DNA of 64,000 nt, from positions 417,884 to 481,883 of the forward strand of contig NZ_JAFIQU010000003.1 in NCBI RefSeq assembly GCF_017355985.1, read 5' to 3'. The notes under the pieces are model-generated. The model had not been told where the DNA came from and searched no databases. It was given only the letters and a program-made list of their open reading frames with translations. This document shows, piece by piece, positions 9,790 through 19,844 of the stretch; position 1 is the stretch's first letter, and each line of letters opens with the position of its first letter. Position numbers and translations under genes: made by a program. The DNA is from Arenibaculum pallidiluteum. GTDB lineage: Bacteria > Pseudomonadota > Alphaproteobacteria > Azospirillales > Azospirillaceae.

Positions 9790-12066
9790 ATGAGAACCGG
9801 CATGGCTCGTCCCATCGTGAAGGCCGGCGCGATCATCGTGCTGGCGTGCGCGCTTCTCGTCCTGCTGCTGGGCGGCATCTGGCTTGCCGCGCCCGGCCTT
9901 GCCTCCGGCGCGCTGGAGAAGCGGCTGCGCGGCGCCGGGTTTCCGGCGGCGAGCGTGGCCGTCGAGCGCTTCGGCGCCGCGGGCGCCGTGCTGACGGTGA
10001 TGCTCGATGCCGCGACGCAGCAGCGCCTGGGAACCGTCGAGGTCACCTGGAGCCTCGACTCTCTGATGTCCCTTTCCGCGGAAAGGGTGGAGGTCCGGCG
10101 GGCCCGGCTGGACCTCGGCCTTGGCGAAGACGGGGTTCCGACCCTGGCTGGACGACCGCTGAAGACGGATTTCGGCGAGGGCGGGGCCGCGACCGGTGCC
10201 GAGGACGCCTCCGACGAGGTCGCGCTCCCGCTGCGGGTGCTCCGGATCCTGGATGGCGAGCTGCGCCTTGCCCTTCCCGGCGGCATGGTGGCGGGGGCGC
10301 TCTCGGCCGATCTCGCCCAGACTCCCGGCGGCTGGACAGGGCGCGCCGCGCTGGACGCGGGGGCGGAGGGAATCGAGCTGCGCCTGAACCCGGCAGGCGG
10401 CGGCACCGCGGCGCAGGTTCAGGTCCGGATGTCCGATCTCGGGCTGCTTGCTCCGGCGTTGGGTGGGCGGGGCACCCTGCGGGCGGAGCTGGCGCCTGAC
10501 GGACGAGGATGGGCGGGCGATGCGGAGCTCACCCTATCCGGCGCGACGCTGGCCTCGGCGCCGGACACGGAGGCGGCGCTGGCGGCCCGCGGCCGCCTCT
10601 CGGTCGCGGGCGCCGAGGCCTCCTTCGCCCCGGCGGACTGCCTGTCGGTCTCGTTGGGTGCCATGCGTCTGGGGACAGCACTCCGCGTCCACCCCGTCAC
10701 CATCTGCGCGGCTTCGGCCCCAGACGCGCCGCTGCTGCGCTGGCGCAGGGAGGAGGGGGTGGCGCTCATGGGGCGGCTGCGGCCCTTCGCGGCGGCCGCC
10801 GAGATCTCGGGCATGCCGGTCAGGCTTTCGCTGGGCGTCCTCGACGTGACGGTCGCCGGCCAGCGCCTGGAGCTCGCGCCCGAGGATCTCGACCTGTTCC
10901 TGCCGGGTCAGGGGGTTGCCGTCCGCGGGCTTGCGGGACGCATCGTGCTGGGTGGTGCGGCCGGGCAGGGGCTGGAGGCGACGGTGCGGGGAACCACCTC
11001 CGATGCCGCACGCCCGGCCCGCTTCGTCGACCTGCCCTTCGAGCTGCGCGCATCGGGCGATCCCAGGGGCGGCATCGTTCTCGCCGTGAGCGTGCAGGGG
11101 CCGGTCCCCATGCGACTCTCCGGGCGTCACGACATAGCCTCGGGCGCCGGTTCGCTGCGTCTTTCGAAGACCGAGGCCGTCTTCGGCCCGGGTGGTCTGG
11201 CCCTCGATGCGGTGTCGCCCGCGCTGGCGGCCCGTCTCGCCGAGATGGAGGGGCGGATCGCCGCGACCGGACGGATCGGATGGGGCGCGGAGGCGTCCGG
11301 GGGAGCCGAACTGCGGCTCGCGGGACTCGGGTTCCGGATCGGGGCCGCGACCGTGCGGGGCCTCGATGCCGTCATGACCGCGACCAGCCTGCAGCCGCTG
11401 GTGCTGCCTCCAGGCCAGAAGGTGGCGGTCGCCGGCGTCGATCTTGGTCTTCCGCTGACGCGCGGCCTTGCGGAGATCGGCTATTCGGACGGGCGGCTTG
11501 CGGTGGCCGCGGCGCGCTGGGACTGGGCGGGAGGCACGGTCCGCGCGGAGCCGTTCTCCTTCGATCCCGCCGCCCCGCGAAGCAATGCGACGCTCGTGGC
11601 CGAAGGCCTGGATCTCGGCACGCTTCTTGGAATGATGGACGTCGATGGGCTCGAGGCGGAGGGGCGGCTTTCGGGCAGCCTGCCGCTGAGCGTCGGCGCC
11701 GGCAGGATCGCGGTCGAGGGCGGCGCTCTTTCGGCGGCGGCGCCGGGCCAGCTACGCTACGATCCGGCGGCGCCACCCGCGGCGCTCGCCTCGGGCGCCG
11801 AGGGCACCGACCTGCTTCTCAAGGCGCTGACGGACTTCCGGTACGACACGCTGGAGGTGGGGCTCGACGGCGTGGCTGGCGGCGAGATGCAGGCCCGGCT
11901 CGCCATCAAGGGCCGCAACCCCGGATTCTACGACGGCTATCCAGTCTCGCTCACAGTCACGCTGTCGGGGGCGCTTGATACGATCCTGCGGCGCGGCCTC
12001 GATGCCTACCGGATTCCCGACACGATGTTGGAACACATGAGGGAGTTTGATGCGAAGACGGACTGA
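9790..12066 (+). CDS. ydbH: YdbH-family AsmA-like inter-membrane phospholipid transport protein
   Basis: The 758-aa protein has one N-terminal membrane helix (about residues 11-32) and a long periplasmic region of repetitive beta-strands without Cys-rich or catalytic motifs, as in AsmA-like bridge proteins. The call rests mainly on context: the next two genes are the lipoprotein YnbE and the secreted YdbL. In Escherichia coli, YdbH and YnbE form a bridge between inner and outer membranes that moves phospholipids. The C-terminal part (RLAIKGRNPGFYDGYPVSLT) resembles the conserved YdbH end. An ATG at 9802 is an alternative start. It overlaps ynbE by 17 nt. Confidence 0.82.
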   Translation: MRTGMARPIVKAGAIIVLACALLVLLLGGIWLAAPGLASGALEKRLRGAGFPAASVAVERFGAAGAVLTVMLDAATQQRLGTVEVTWSLDSLMSLSAERVEVRRARLDLGLGEDGVPTLAGRPLKTDFGEGGAATGAEDASDEVALPLRVLRILDGELRLALPGGMVAGALSADLAQTPGGWTGRAALDAGAEGIELRLNPAGGGTAAQVQVRMSDLGLLAPALGGRGTLRAELAPDGRGWAGDAELTLSGATLASAPDTEAALAARGRLSVAGAEASFAPADCLSVSLGAMRLGTALRVHPVTICAASAPDAPLLRWRREEGVALMGRLRPFAAAAEISGMPVRLSLGVLDVTVAGQRLELAPEDLDLFLPGQGVAVRGLAGRIVLGGAAGQGLEATVRGTTSDAARPARFVDLPFELRASGDPRGGIVLAVSVQGPVPMRLSGRHDIASGAGSLRLSKTEAVFGPGGLALDAVSPALAARLAEMEGRIAATGRIGWGAEASGGAELRLAGLGFRIGAATVRGLDAVMTATSLQPLVLPPGQKVAVAGVDLGLPLTRGLAEIGYSDGRLAVAAARWDWAGGTVRAEPFSFDPAAPRSNATLVAEGLDLGTLLGMMDVDGLEAEGRLSGSLPLSVGAGRIAVEGGALSAAAPGQLRYDPAAPPAALASGAEGTDLLLKALTDFRYDTLEVGLDGVAGGEMQARLAIKGRNPGFYDGYPVSLTVTLSGALDTILRRGLDAYRIPDTMLEHMREFDAKTD

Positions 12067-12313
12067 CCCCGCCGCCGCAGCGCCGGCGAGATGGGCATCG
12101 GGAACGCTTGTCTGGGCTGCGTATGCCGTGGCCGGACTCGCCCTGGCGGGGTGCCAGCCGACGCTGCGGGTCGAGGCGCCCGAGAAGCCCATCGAGATCA
12201 ACCTGAACATCCGCATCGAGCAGGAGGTCCGCGTGAAGGTCGAGCGCGACCTGGAGGAGGCGTTCCGGAACGACCCCGCCGTGTTCGGCCTGCCCAAGGG
12301 AGGAACGCCATGA
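12050..12313 (+). CDS. ynbE: YnbE-family outer-membrane lipoprotein
   Basis: This 87-aa lipoprotein has a leader ending LALAGCQP, with the lipidated Cys near residue 36. The mature part IEINLNIRIEQEVRVKVERD is the conserved YnbE core, an amphipathic beta segment that extends the YdbH bridge at the outer membrane. ATG 12050 overlaps the end of ydbH; GGGAG lies four nt upstream. A TTG one codon earlier is possible. Its stop overlaps the start of ydbL as ATGA, so the three genes are translationally coupled. Confidence 0.85.
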   Translation: MRRRTDPAAAAPARWASGTLVWAAYAVAGLALAGCQPTLRVEAPEKPIEINLNIRIEQEVRVKVERDLEEAFRNDPAVFGLPKGGTP

Positions 12314-12645
12314 GACTGATCCTGAGGGCCGTGGCAGGCTTGGCCCTGCTCGCGCTGGCTGGCACCGCCCAGGCGCAGGACGGGCTGGAGGCGGCCAAGG
12401 CTGCCGGGCTGGTCGGAGAGCGCGCGGACGGCTTTGCCGGCATCGTCACCGATGGGGCGCCCGCGGATGTGAAGGCCCTGGTGGACAGGGTCAACGCCGC
12501 GCGGGTCGCGCGCTATCGCGAGATCGCCCGCGCCAACGGCGTCACCCCCGACCAGGTCCAGGCCTTGGCCGGGCGCAAGCTTGTCGAGGATACGCCGAGG
12601 GGGCAGTTCGTCCAGGTGCCGGGACGCGGCTGGGTTCGCAAGTAG
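12310..12645 (+). CDS. ydbL: YdbL-family (DUF1318) secreted protein
   Basis: The 111-aa product has a signal peptide ending near residue 23 (LALAGTAQAQ) and then the DUF1318 domain. The latter contains AKAAGLVGERADGFAGIV, the usual Asn-Xaa-Xaa-Arg-like block, and the end GQFVQVPGRGWVRK. In E. coli YdbL assists YdbH and YnbE, probably as a periplasmic chaperone that limits YnbE multimerisation. GGGAGG lies upstream of ATG 12310, which overlaps the ynbE stop by 4 nt. Confidence 0.88.
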   Translation: MRLILRAVAGLALLALAGTAQAQDGLEAAKAAGLVGERADGFAGIVTDGAPADVKALVDRVNAARVARYREIARANGVTPDQVQALAGRKLVEDTPRGQFVQVPGRGWVRK

Positions 12646-12666
12646 CGCGGCGGCGGAAGCGGTGCC

Positions 12667-13389
12667 TCAGGGGAAGGGGCACCGTTCCGTGCGCACCTCG
12701 ATGAAGGACTTGGGACCGGCCGAGGCGGCGAAGCGGTGCTCGGTGCCCCCGACGACGAGGGACTGGCGGAGCGGCAGGATGCCGCGCATCTCGGTGCTGC
12801 GGCCGCCCGCATCCGCGATCTTCACGACGACCGGCTGGGCAGGATCGAACCAGGGCTCCGGCTGGTTGCGAGCGTTTCGGGCGGGCACGCCCTCGCCATT
12901 TACGGTGATGGCGCCGCCCGCGAAGGTAACCCCGGCGCCACCTCGCTGCTGCGGCAGGCCCAGAACGAAGCGCTTTGTCTCGCTTCCTTCGCAGACGCGG
13001 GCGGGACGGATCTGGTCGAGCACGAATGCGAGCCGGTTCGGGTCGACGCCGACGGCGAGCTTGTCGGACAGCATCCTGGTCAGCCGGGCGAACTCGCCCC
13101 GAGGCTGCTCGCGCTCCATGCGCGCCTCGACCTCGGCTGCCCGTATCTCGGCGGAGCGCTGCGCCTCCTGGGCGTGAGCCAGGGCCTGCTGCAGCTCGGC
13201 AAGCTGGCGCCGGAGCTGCTCGGCGTCCGTGGCGACGGCGGCCTCCCGGCCCTTCTGGCGCTCCACTCCGATCTGATAGGAGAACAGCGACAGCAGCAGC
13301 AGGATCGTGGCCACCCCGAACGCCTTGAGCGACAGGATCCAGAAGCGCTGCCTGCGGCGCCGTTCTTGGTCGTATCGGCCGAGGGTCAT
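12667..13389 (-). CDS. Hypothetical membrane-anchored coiled-coil protein
   Basis: I do not recognise a family. The 240-aa product starts [20 protein letters not shown] and has one transmembrane helix (residues of about 18-40). A coiled coil of roughly 65 residues rich in Glu, Gln, Ala and Arg follows (about 45-110), then a globular part of about 130 residues containing two Cys ([10 protein letters not shown] and ERCPFP near the end) that could form a disulphide outside the membrane. The topology resembles division- or envelope-associated proteins, but no function is supported. It converges with ydbL with a gap of 21 bp. Only ATG 13389 gives a sensible N-terminus; the frame stays open far upstream, antisense to the dehydrogenase gene. 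Confidence 0.65.
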   Translation of the reverse strand: MTLGRYDQERRRRQRFWILSLKAFGVATILLLLSLFSYQIGVERQKGREAAVATDAEQLRRQLAELQQALAHAQEAQRSAEIRAAEVEARMEREQPRGEFARLTRMLSDKLAVGVDPNRLAFVLDQIRPARVCEGSETKRFVLGLPQQRGGAGVTFAGGAITVNGEGVPARNARNQPEPWFDPAQPVVVKIADAGGRSTEMRGILPLRQSLVVGGTEHRFAASAGPKSFIEVRTERCPFP

Positions 13390-13545
13390 TTCCGGTGGGC
13401 ACGCGCGGCAACTGGGAAGGCGGCGGCCTTTATGGCGCAGCGCAGGCATGCGGCGCAACCACCACCGGCCCGGCACAGCGGCGTGACAGCCCGGCGGGGA
13501 ATGTCTACCGTGTTCCCAACAATCGCATCCTTCGGGAGGGAGAGC

Positions 13546-15039
13546 ATGACCGCGACCATTCCGCACATCATCGGTGGCAAGGCAGTTCCTGGCGCTGCGA
13601 GCTTCGGCACCGTGTACAACCCCGCGACCGGAACCGAGGCCGCGCGCGTGGCGCTGGGCGGCGCCTCGGAGATCGACGCCGCCGTGCAGGCGGCCCGGTC
13701 GGCGCTGCCGGGCTGGGCCTCCACGCCGCCCGTCGTGCGGGCGCGCGTCCTCTTCCGCTTTCGCGAGCTGGTGGAGCGTCACGCGGACGAGATCGTCCGG
13801 ATGATCACGGACGAGCACGGGAAGGTCCTGTCGGACGCCAAGGGTGAGCTGCAGCGCGGGCTGGAGGTCGTCGAGTTCGCCTGCGGCATCCCGCACCTCC
13901 TGAAGGGCGACTTCTCCGAGAACGTCGGAACCAACGTCGACAGCCACTCGATCCGCCAGCCCCTGGGCGTCGTCGCGGGCATCACCCCCTTCAACTTCCC
14001 GGCCATGGTGCCGATGTGGATGTTCCCAGTGGCCATCGCCTGCGGCAACACCTTCATCCTGAAGCCGTCCGAGCGCGACCCGTCGGCCGGCGTCCGCCTC
14101 GGCGAGCTGCTGCTGGAGGCGGGACTGCCTCCGGGCGTCTTCAACGTGGTGCATGGCGGGAAGGACGCGGTGGACGCGATCCTGGAGCATCCAGGCATCG
14201 CCGCCGTCAGCTTCGTGGGCTCGACGCCGATCGCCGAGTACGTCTACCGGGTCGGCACCGCGCACGGTAAGCGCGTCCAGGCGCTTGGCGGCGCGAAGAA
14301 CCATATGGTCGTGATGCCCGACGCGGACCTGGACCAGGCCGCCGACGCGCTGATGGGCGCGGGCTACGGCTCCGCCGGCGAGCGCTGCATGGCGATCTCG
14401 GTCGCGGTGGCTGTCGGCGGCGTCGGCGACGCGCTGATCGAGCGGCTGGCGCCGCGTGTCCGTGCCCTGAAGGTCGGCCCCGGCACCGATCCCGAATCCG
14501 AGATGGGGCCGCTGGTTACGCGCCAGCACCTCGACAAGGTGCGCGGCTATGTGGACGAGGGCGTGCGCGAAGGGGCCAATCTGGTGGTGGACGGCCGCGA
14601 TATCCGTCTGCAGGGCTACGAGAACGGCTTTTATCTCGGCGGCTGCCTGTTCGACGAGGTGAAGCCCGAGATGAAGATCTACCAGGAGGAGATCTTCGGT
14701 CCGGTGCTCTCGGTCGTGCGCCTTCCGGACTTCGATTCGTCGGTCGATCTCATCAACCGGCACGAATACGGCAACGGCGTCGCGATCTTCACCCGGGACG
14801 GCGATGCGGCCAGGACCTTCGCGAACCGGATCCAGGTCGGGATGGTCGGGGTCAATGTCCCGATCCCGGTGCCCATGGCCTTCCACAGCTTCGGCGGGTG
14901 GAAGCGGTCCCTGTTCGGCGACCATGCGGTCCACGGCCCCGAGGGCGTGCACTTCTACACGCGCCTGAAGACCGTGACATCGCGCTGGCCGACCGGCATC
15001 CGCAAAGGGGCCGAGTTCACCATGCCCGTGATGCGCTGA
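13546..15039 (+). CDS. mmsA: CoA-acylating methylmalonate-semialdehyde dehydrogenase
   Basis: This 497-aa aldehyde dehydrogenase converts methylmalonate or malonate semialdehyde plus CoA and NAD to propionyl- or acetyl-CoA, in valine and inositol breakdown. The catalytic Cys281 lies in [14 protein letters not shown]. The segment [19 protein letters not shown] lacks the Glu general base of hydrolysing aldehyde dehydrogenases, as expected for the CoA-dependent MmsA type. [20 protein letters not shown] is also diagnostic. GGGAGGGAGAGC precedes ATG 13546. No mmsB or acyl-CoA genes adjoin it, so it appears to be a single-gene unit. Confidence 0.95.
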   Translation: MTATIPHIIGGKAVPGAASFGTVYNPATGTEAARVALGGASEIDAAVQAARSALPGWASTPPVVRARVLFRFRELVERHADEIVRMITDEHGKVLSDAKGELQRGLEVVEFACGIPHLLKGDFSENVGTNVDSHSIRQPLGVVAGITPFNFPAMVPMWMFPVAIACGNTFILKPSERDPSAGVRLGELLLEAGLPPGVFNVVHGGKDAVDAILEHPGIAAVSFVGSTPIAEYVYRVGTAHGKRVQALGGAKNHMVVMPDADLDQAADALMGAGYGSAGERCMAISVAVAVGGVGDALIERLAPRVRALKVGPGTDPESEMGPLVTRQHLDKVRGYVDEGVREGANLVVDGRDIRLQGYENGFYLGGCLFDEVKPEMKIYQEEIFGPVLSVVRLPDFDSSVDLINRHEYGNGVAIFTRDGDAARTFANRIQVGMVGVNVPIPVPMAFHSFGGWKRSLFGDHAVHGPEGVHFYTRLKTVTSRWPTGIRKGAEFTMPVMR

Positions 15040-15048
15040 CCTGATCGG

Positions 15049-16431
15049 TCACCAGCCGCCGCCCAGGGCCTTGTAGAGGCCGACGGCGGCGGCGAGGCGC
15101 GCGTAACGTGTCTGCGCAAGCGCCTCCTCCTGCTGGAAGAGGCTCCGCTGGGTCTCAAGTACCGTCAGGAACTCGACGGCGCCGGCGCGGTAGCGGATCT
15201 CGGCCAGGTCGTTAGCGCGCCGGGCCTCGGCCGTGGCGACCTGCTGCGCCGCCTCGGCCTCGGCCAGGTACCGGATCGCGGCGAGCGCGCTCTCGACATC
15301 GCGGAAGGCCGCGATCACGGCGCCGCGATACGTCTCGGCCAGCTCTGCGGCGCGGGCGGCGGTTGCGTCGCGCTGCGCTTCCAGCCGTCCGGCATCGAAG
15401 ACCGGCGCTACGATGCCCGCGGCGAGGCTAGCAAGGAATCCCGCGGGATCGAACAGGTCCGCCAGGGCGTCGCTGGCATAGCCCGCCGAGCCCGTCAGCC
15501 GCACCGCCGGCAGCATGGCCGCGCGGGCCGCGGCCACGTCGGCGCGCGCGGCGGCGAGCTGTGCCTCGGCCCGCCGGATGTCCGGCCGGCGGACCAGGAT
15601 TTCGGAAGGCAGGCCGGGCGCCACCTCCGGCAGGGTGATCCCCTCGAGCGTCCGCGCCGCGATGCCAAGGCGGCCCGGATGGGTTCCGACCAGGGCCGCA
15701 AGCGCGTTGGCGGTCTCGGCCCGGCTGCGCGCGAGGTCGGGCAGGCTTGCCCTAAGCGAGGCGACGGCACCGCGTTGCTGGGCCAGCTCCAGCCCCGAGG
15801 CCGCGCCGGCCGTCGCCTTGGCCTCGACGACCGTGAGGATTCGCTCGGCGATCCCGAGCACGCGCTGGGCGCGGTCCAGCCGGTCGCCCAGGGACAGGTA
15901 CTGGAAGTAGGTCGCGGCCACCTCGGCCGCCAAGCCCTGGCCGAGCGCCTGGCGGTCGAACCCGGCTGCGGCGAGATCGGCCTCGCTCGCCGTGACGCCC
16001 GCGCGCCCGAGCCCCCAGAGGTCGGCCTCGTAGCTGGCGTCGAAGCCGGCCCGGAAGCCGTTGGAGGCGCGGTCGCGCCCCTGCCAGCTCCGCGAGGCCG
16101 AGGCCGAGGCGTCGACCACGGGGTAGAGGTCGGCCCTCGCGCCGCGCGCAATCGCCGCGGCGCGGGCGATGCGCTGGCGCGCGGCCGCCAGGTCGGGGTT
16201 GGCGACCAGCGCTTCGCCGATCAGTGCGTCGAGCTCGGGGTTTCCGAAGGACCGCCACCATGCGGTGTCGACTGCAAGGCCGGCTGCTGGCGTGTCGGCG
16301 GCGCTGGTCCAGGCCGCGGGGACATCGAGGGCGACCGGCGTCGTGTCGGGCGCCACCGCGCATCCCGAGAGTGCCGCCATGAGGGCGAGTGCGGGGGCAG
16401 GGGGAAGGCGCAAGGCTGGTCCGTCTCTCAA
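15049..16431 (-). CDS. RND/MacAB-type outer-membrane efflux lipoprotein (NodT/OprM family)
   Basis: The 460-aa TolC-like channel has a leader with lipobox MAALSGC and two repeated efflux domains rich in Ala and Arg. Family segments include [48 protein letters not shown] and [20 protein letters not shown]. It forms the outer-membrane exit duct. The start codon is TTG at 16431, overlapping the stop of the ABC gene as TTGA; no ATG gives a complete signal peptide. It is the last gene of the macA-macB-channel operon. Confidence 0.92.
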   Translation of the reverse strand: MRDGPALRLPPAPALALMAALSGCAVAPDTTPVALDVPAAWTSAADTPAAGLAVDTAWWRSFGNPELDALIGEALVANPDLAAARQRIARAAAIARGARADLYPVVDASASASRSWQGRDRASNGFRAGFDASYEADLWGLGRAGVTASEADLAAAGFDRQALGQGLAAEVAATYFQYLSLGDRLDRAQRVLGIAERILTVVEAKATAGAASGLELAQQRGAVASLRASLPDLARSRAETANALAALVGTHPGRLGIAARTLEGITLPEVAPGLPSEILVRRPDIRRAEAQLAAARADVAAARAAMLPAVRLTGSAGYASDALADLFDPAGFLASLAAGIVAPVFDAGRLEAQRDATAARAAELAETYRGAVIAAFRDVESALAAIRYLAEAEAAQQVATAEARRANDLAEIRYRAGAVEFLTVLETQRSLFQQEEALAQTRYARLAAAVGLYKALGGGW

Positions 16432-18485
16432 TCCGAGGAAAGCGCCGCGACCGGGTCCAGGCGCGCGGCCTTGCGGGCGGGCAGGTAGCCGAAGACGAGG
16501 CCTGTCCCGGCGGCGCAGCCGAATGCCAGCAGCACGGGGGCCAGCGACAGCTCGATCGGCGTTCCGAAGCGCTGCACGACCCAGGAGGTGCCGAGCCCGC
16601 CCGCTACTCCCAGCAGCCCGCCCAGCGTGCAGGCGACCAGCGCCTCGATCAGGAACTGCATCTGCACGTCGGCCGAGCGCGCGCCCGTCGCCATGCGGAT
16701 GCCGATCTCGCGGGTGCGCTCGGTGACGCTGACCAGCATGATGTTCATCACGCCGATGCCTCCCACCAGCAGCGAGATCGCGGCCACGGAGCCCAGCAGG
16801 ACGGTGAAGGTGTTCTGGGTCGCGGTCGCGGTCTCCAGCGCGGACGCCATGTTCCGCACGCGGAAGTCCTCGGCGCCGTGCCGCTCGCGCAGGACGCGCT
16901 CCACCGTCTCCTGGGCGGCCGCCATGTCGGTCCCCGGCGCCACCTGGACGATGATCGAGCGCAAGTGGCGCTGGCCGAACACGCGCAGGCTGCCCGTGGT
17001 CAGCGGGATGAAGACCACGTCGTCGAGGTCGCTGCCCCAGGGGCTGGCGCCCTTCTCGCCCATGATGCCGATCACCTGGAACGGCACGTTCTTCATCAGG
17101 ATGTACTTGCCGATGGGATCGAACCCTTCGGGGAACAGGGCTTCCGCCACCGTCTGGCCGAGCACCACCACCGCCGCGTAGTCCGTGACGTCGGCAGGCT
17201 GCACGAAGGTGCCGCGCACGACCGGCCAGTTCCGCGCGACCGGGAACTCGGCGGAGGTCGCGGTCGCGCTGCTCTGGTAGTCGAGATTGCCGAAGCGGAT
17301 GGTCACCGAGCCGCCGAGCTCGGGGACGGCATTCAGGATGCCTGGCGCGCGGGCCAGCTCGGCCGCGTCCTCGAAGGTCAGGCTGGCGCTTCCGCCGCGT
17401 ACCCCCGGGCCACCGCCCGGCCGGACCAGGAGCAGGTCCGTGCCCATGGCCTCGATCTTGGAGAGCACCTCGCGCTTCGCACCGTCGCCGATCGCGAGCA
17501 TCGCAATCACGGCGCCCACCCCGATCACGATGCCGAGCAGCGTAAGCAGCGTCCTGAAGGCATTGCCGCGCATGGACCGCAGCGCCATTCGGATGGCCTC
17601 ACCGGCATCCCCTGCGAAGCGCGCGCCCCGGCCGCGGCCGCCCGACGGCGCCGCCGGGCTTGGGCGCGGGGCGCCGGGCCGGTCCCCGTCGTCGCCGACG
17701 ATCCGGCCGTCGGCGATGCGGATGCGCCGGTGGGCCTCGGCCGCGACCTCGGCGTCGTGGGTGATCAGGATGACCGTATGGCCCTCGGCGTTCAGCGTGC
17801 GCAGCAGGTCCATCACCTCGCGCCCGCTGGCGCTGTCCAGCGCGCCGGTGGGCTCGTCGGCGAGGATGATTCCGCCGCCGTTCATCAGCGCCCGGGCGAT
17901 CGAGACTCGCTGCTGCTGCCCGCCCGAGAGCTGGCTCGGCCTGTGGTGCATCCGTTCGGCGAGGCCGAGGCGGCCCAGCAGGGCGTGGGCCCGTTCGGCC
18001 CGCGCGCTGCGCGACAGTCCGGCATAGACGGCCGGCATCTCGACGTTCTCCGCGGCGGTGGCGCCGGGGAGCAGGTTGTACTGCTGGAAGACGAAGCCGA
18101 ACACGTCGCGCCGGAGAGCCGCGAGGCGGTCGGGCCCGAAGCCTGCGACGTCCTCGCCGCCGATCAGGTAGCGCCCGCCGCTTGGCCGGTCCAGGCAGCC
18201 CAAGATGTTCATCAGCGTCGACTTGCCGGAGCCCGATGCGCCGAGGATCGCAACGAACTCGCCGGGCTCGATGGCCAGCGACACCCCACGCAGCACGGTC
18301 GTCGCCACATCGCCGTTGCGGTAGGTCTTCTCGATGCCGTGCAGCTCAATGCGCGGCGGCGAGGCGCTGGCCGGCATCCCGATGGTGGGGATCGCAGCGG
18401 CCGGCGTCGCTGCGTTCGCGGAGGCGGGCAGCGGCGCGGGAGGGAGCGCGGGGGATGGGGCGATGCGGTTCATGGTCCCGCTCAC
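16428..18485 (-). CDS. macB: MacB-type ABC efflux ATPase/permease
   Basis: The 685-aa protein has an N-terminal ATPase (Walker [10 protein letters not shown] at 82-90, signature LSGGQQQR, Walker [13 protein letters not shown]). This is followed by a transmembrane helix, a large periplasmic domain and three C-terminal helices ([20 protein letters not shown] onward), the MacB layout. MacB powers extrusion of macrolides, peptides or lipids from the periplasm through the partner channel. The first 44 residues are an unusual Ala/Pro-rich extension. GTG 18485 overlaps the macA stop as GTGA; ATG 18473 is an alternative. Confidence 0.93.
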   Translation of the reverse strand: MSGTMNRIAPSPALPPAPLPASANAATPAAAIPTIGMPASASPPRIELHGIEKTYRNGDVATTVLRGVSLAIEPGEFVAILGASGSGKSTLMNILGCLDRPSGGRYLIGGEDVAGFGPDRLAALRRDVFGFVFQQYNLLPGATAAENVEMPAVYAGLSRSARAERAHALLGRLGLAERMHHRPSQLSGGQQQRVSIARALMNGGGIILADEPTGALDSASGREVMDLLRTLNAEGHTVILITHDAEVAAEAHRRIRIADGRIVGDDGDRPGAPRPSPAAPSGGRGRGARFAGDAGEAIRMALRSMRGNAFRTLLTLLGIVIGVGAVIAMLAIGDGAKREVLSKIEAMGTDLLLVRPGGGPGVRGGSASLTFEDAAELARAPGILNAVPELGGSVTIRFGNLDYQSSATATSAEFPVARNWPVVRGTFVQPADVTDYAAVVVLGQTVAEALFPEGFDPIGKYILMKNVPFQVIGIMGEKGASPWGSDLDDVVFIPLTTGSLRVFGQRHLRSIIVQVAPGTDMAAAQETVERVLRERHGAEDFRVRNMASALETATATQNTFTVLLGSVAAISLLVGGIGVMNIMLVSVTERTREIGIRMATGARSADVQMQFLIEALVACTLGGLLGVAGGLGTSWVVQRFGTPIELSLAPVLLAFGCAAGTGLVFGYLPARKAARLDPVAALSSD

Positions 18486-19624
18486 GACCTGGGCGTGCCG
18501 CCGGGCCCAGCGGCGCCGTTCCTGCCGCCGGGACCGCCGCGACCGACGACCACCTGCTCGCCCTCTTCGAGACCCGAGAGGATCTGCGCCGAGACGCGGT
18601 CCTGGACGCCGACGGTGACCGTCCGCGTCTCGACGACGCCGTCCTTCAGGACCTCGACCGTCTGCCGCCCGCCCGGCCCGCGGCGTCCCTTAAGGACGCC
18701 GACCGGCACCACCAGCGCGTCGGCGGCGCGGTCCAGGACGAAGAAGACCTGCGCCGACATCTGCGGCATCAGGCGGCGGTCGGCGTTCGTGACGTCGAAC
18801 AGCGCGTTGAAGAAGACGACCTCGTTCACGACCTCGGGGGTCGGCAGGATCTGGCGCAGCTTGCCGGTCCAGCGGCGCTCGGCGTCGCCCAGCGTCGTGA
18901 AGTAGGCGTCCATGCCGATGCGCAGCTTTCCGACATCGGCCTCGGAGACCTGGGCCCGGATGGTCATGGTCTCCAGGTCGGCGATCTGGAGGATGATGGG
19001 GGCCTGCTGGTTCGCGTTCAGCGTCTGGCCCTGCCGCGCCGTCAGCGACATCACGGTGCCGGCCATGGGCGCCGTAATCCGCGTATAGCCGAGATTGGCC
19101 TCGTTGGCGGTGAGGCTGGACCGCGCCTTCCCGATCTCGGCCTCGAGCGCGCCGATGCGCGCGCGGGCCACCTCGACCTCGGTCGCGCTGCTGTCGTAGA
19201 GCTCGCGGCTCGTGGCATTGGCCTTCAGAAGCTCGCCCTGGCGCTGCAGCTGCTGCTGGGCGAGCTTCAGGGTCGCGCGCCGCTCGGCAAGCTGCGCTTC
19301 CAGCCCCAGCAGGTTGGCGCGGTCGGATTCGACGCGGGTCACGTAGACCGTCGGGTCGATTTCGGCCAGCAGGTCGCCGGTGGCGACCACGTTCCCGGGC
19401 TGCACGTGAATTTTGCGGAGCTGACCCGAGACCTGGGTGCCGACGTCGACGAACTGGAGCGGCTCAATCTTGCCGACGGCGGTCACCGACCGCTCCACCG
19501 ATCCCCGCTTGACGGCGACCGTCGTGTGCGCCGGACCCTGGTCGGCATGGACGCCACCGTACCACCAGCCGCCGAATGCCAGCGCGCCACCAATGATGGC
19601 GGTCGCGAGAAGACGCGTCAGCAC
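18482..19624 (-). CDS. macA: MacA-type periplasmic adaptor (membrane fusion protein)
   Basis: The 380-aa adaptor starts at GTG 19624 with GGAG upstream. It has a signal-anchor helix (residues of about 5-22), a lipoyl half-motif ([20 protein letters not shown]), and an alpha-hairpin of Ala/Gln/Glu-rich helices (about 110-185). The second lipoyl half ([20 protein letters not shown]) and beta-barrel domains follow. It links MacB to the outer-membrane channel. The C-terminus is Gly/Arg-rich ([18 protein letters not shown]). It is first in the operon; a TGTAAC direct repeat lies about 130 bp upstream. Confidence 0.93.
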   Translation of the reverse strand: MLTRLLATAIIGGALAFGGWWYGGVHADQGPAHTTVAVKRGSVERSVTAVGKIEPLQFVDVGTQVSGQLRKIHVQPGNVVATGDLLAEIDPTVYVTRVESDRANLLGLEAQLAERRATLKLAQQQLQRQGELLKANATSRELYDSSATEVEVARARIGALEAEIGKARSSLTANEANLGYTRITAPMAGTVMSLTARQGQTLNANQQAPIILQIADLETMTIRAQVSEADVGKLRIGMDAYFTTLGDAERRWTGKLRQILPTPEVVNEVVFFNALFDVTNADRRLMPQMSAQVFFVLDRAADALVVPVGVLKGRRGPGGRQTVEVLKDGVVETRTVTVGVQDRVSAQILSGLEEGEQVVVGRGGPGGRNGAAGPGGTPRS

Positions 19625-19755
19625 GTGCGCACTCCGAACGGGTGCCTTCCGGAACGAACGGGACGGGAGCGGGTCATGACCATCGGGAGCAGTTTGCCTC
19701 GTCCGGGAGGCTAGCGCCGACTCGTTTCCCCTTTGTGTCCCGCGGATGCGCCAAC

Positions 19756-19771
19756 TGTAACAAAGTGTAAC
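19756..19771. promoter_or_regulatory. TGTAAC-N4-TGTAAC direct repeat upstream of macA
   Basis: Two TGTAAC hexamers (19756-19761 and 19766-19771) are spaced 10 bp centre to centre, one helical turn, as expected for OmpR-family response regulators. On the minus strand the site reads TACACTTTGTTACA, one mismatch from the enterobacterial RstA box TACATNTNGTTACA. It lies about 130 bp upstream of macA. No response regulator gene is adjacent. Confidence 0.4.
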
Positions 19772-19819
19772 GGCGGCCGCACGGCGCCGCGCGGGGGCCG
19801 TGTCGCGTCGGGGTGGAGA

Positions 19820-19839
19820 GCGGCGCCGAGCGGCGCCGC
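19820..19839 (-). terminator. GC-rich hairpin after the Lrp-domain gene
   Basis: An 8-bp perfect stem (19820-19827 with 19832-19839) with a 4-nt loop lies a few bases beyond the stop codon at 19845. There is no T-run. Confidence 0.4.
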
Positions 19840-19844
19840 GGGGA

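Noticed and set aside
13390-14952. Minus-strand extension of the coiled-coil protein to 761 codons
   Set aside because: The added part is antisense to mmsA and lacks family features. The ATG at 13389 gives a normal N-terminus before the membrane helix.
16389-18905. An 838-codon open frame on the plus strand opposite the macB and channel genes
   Set aside because: It is antisense to well-conserved efflux genes. The product is Ala/His/Gly/Arg-rich without domains, as expected for the complement of GC-rich codons.
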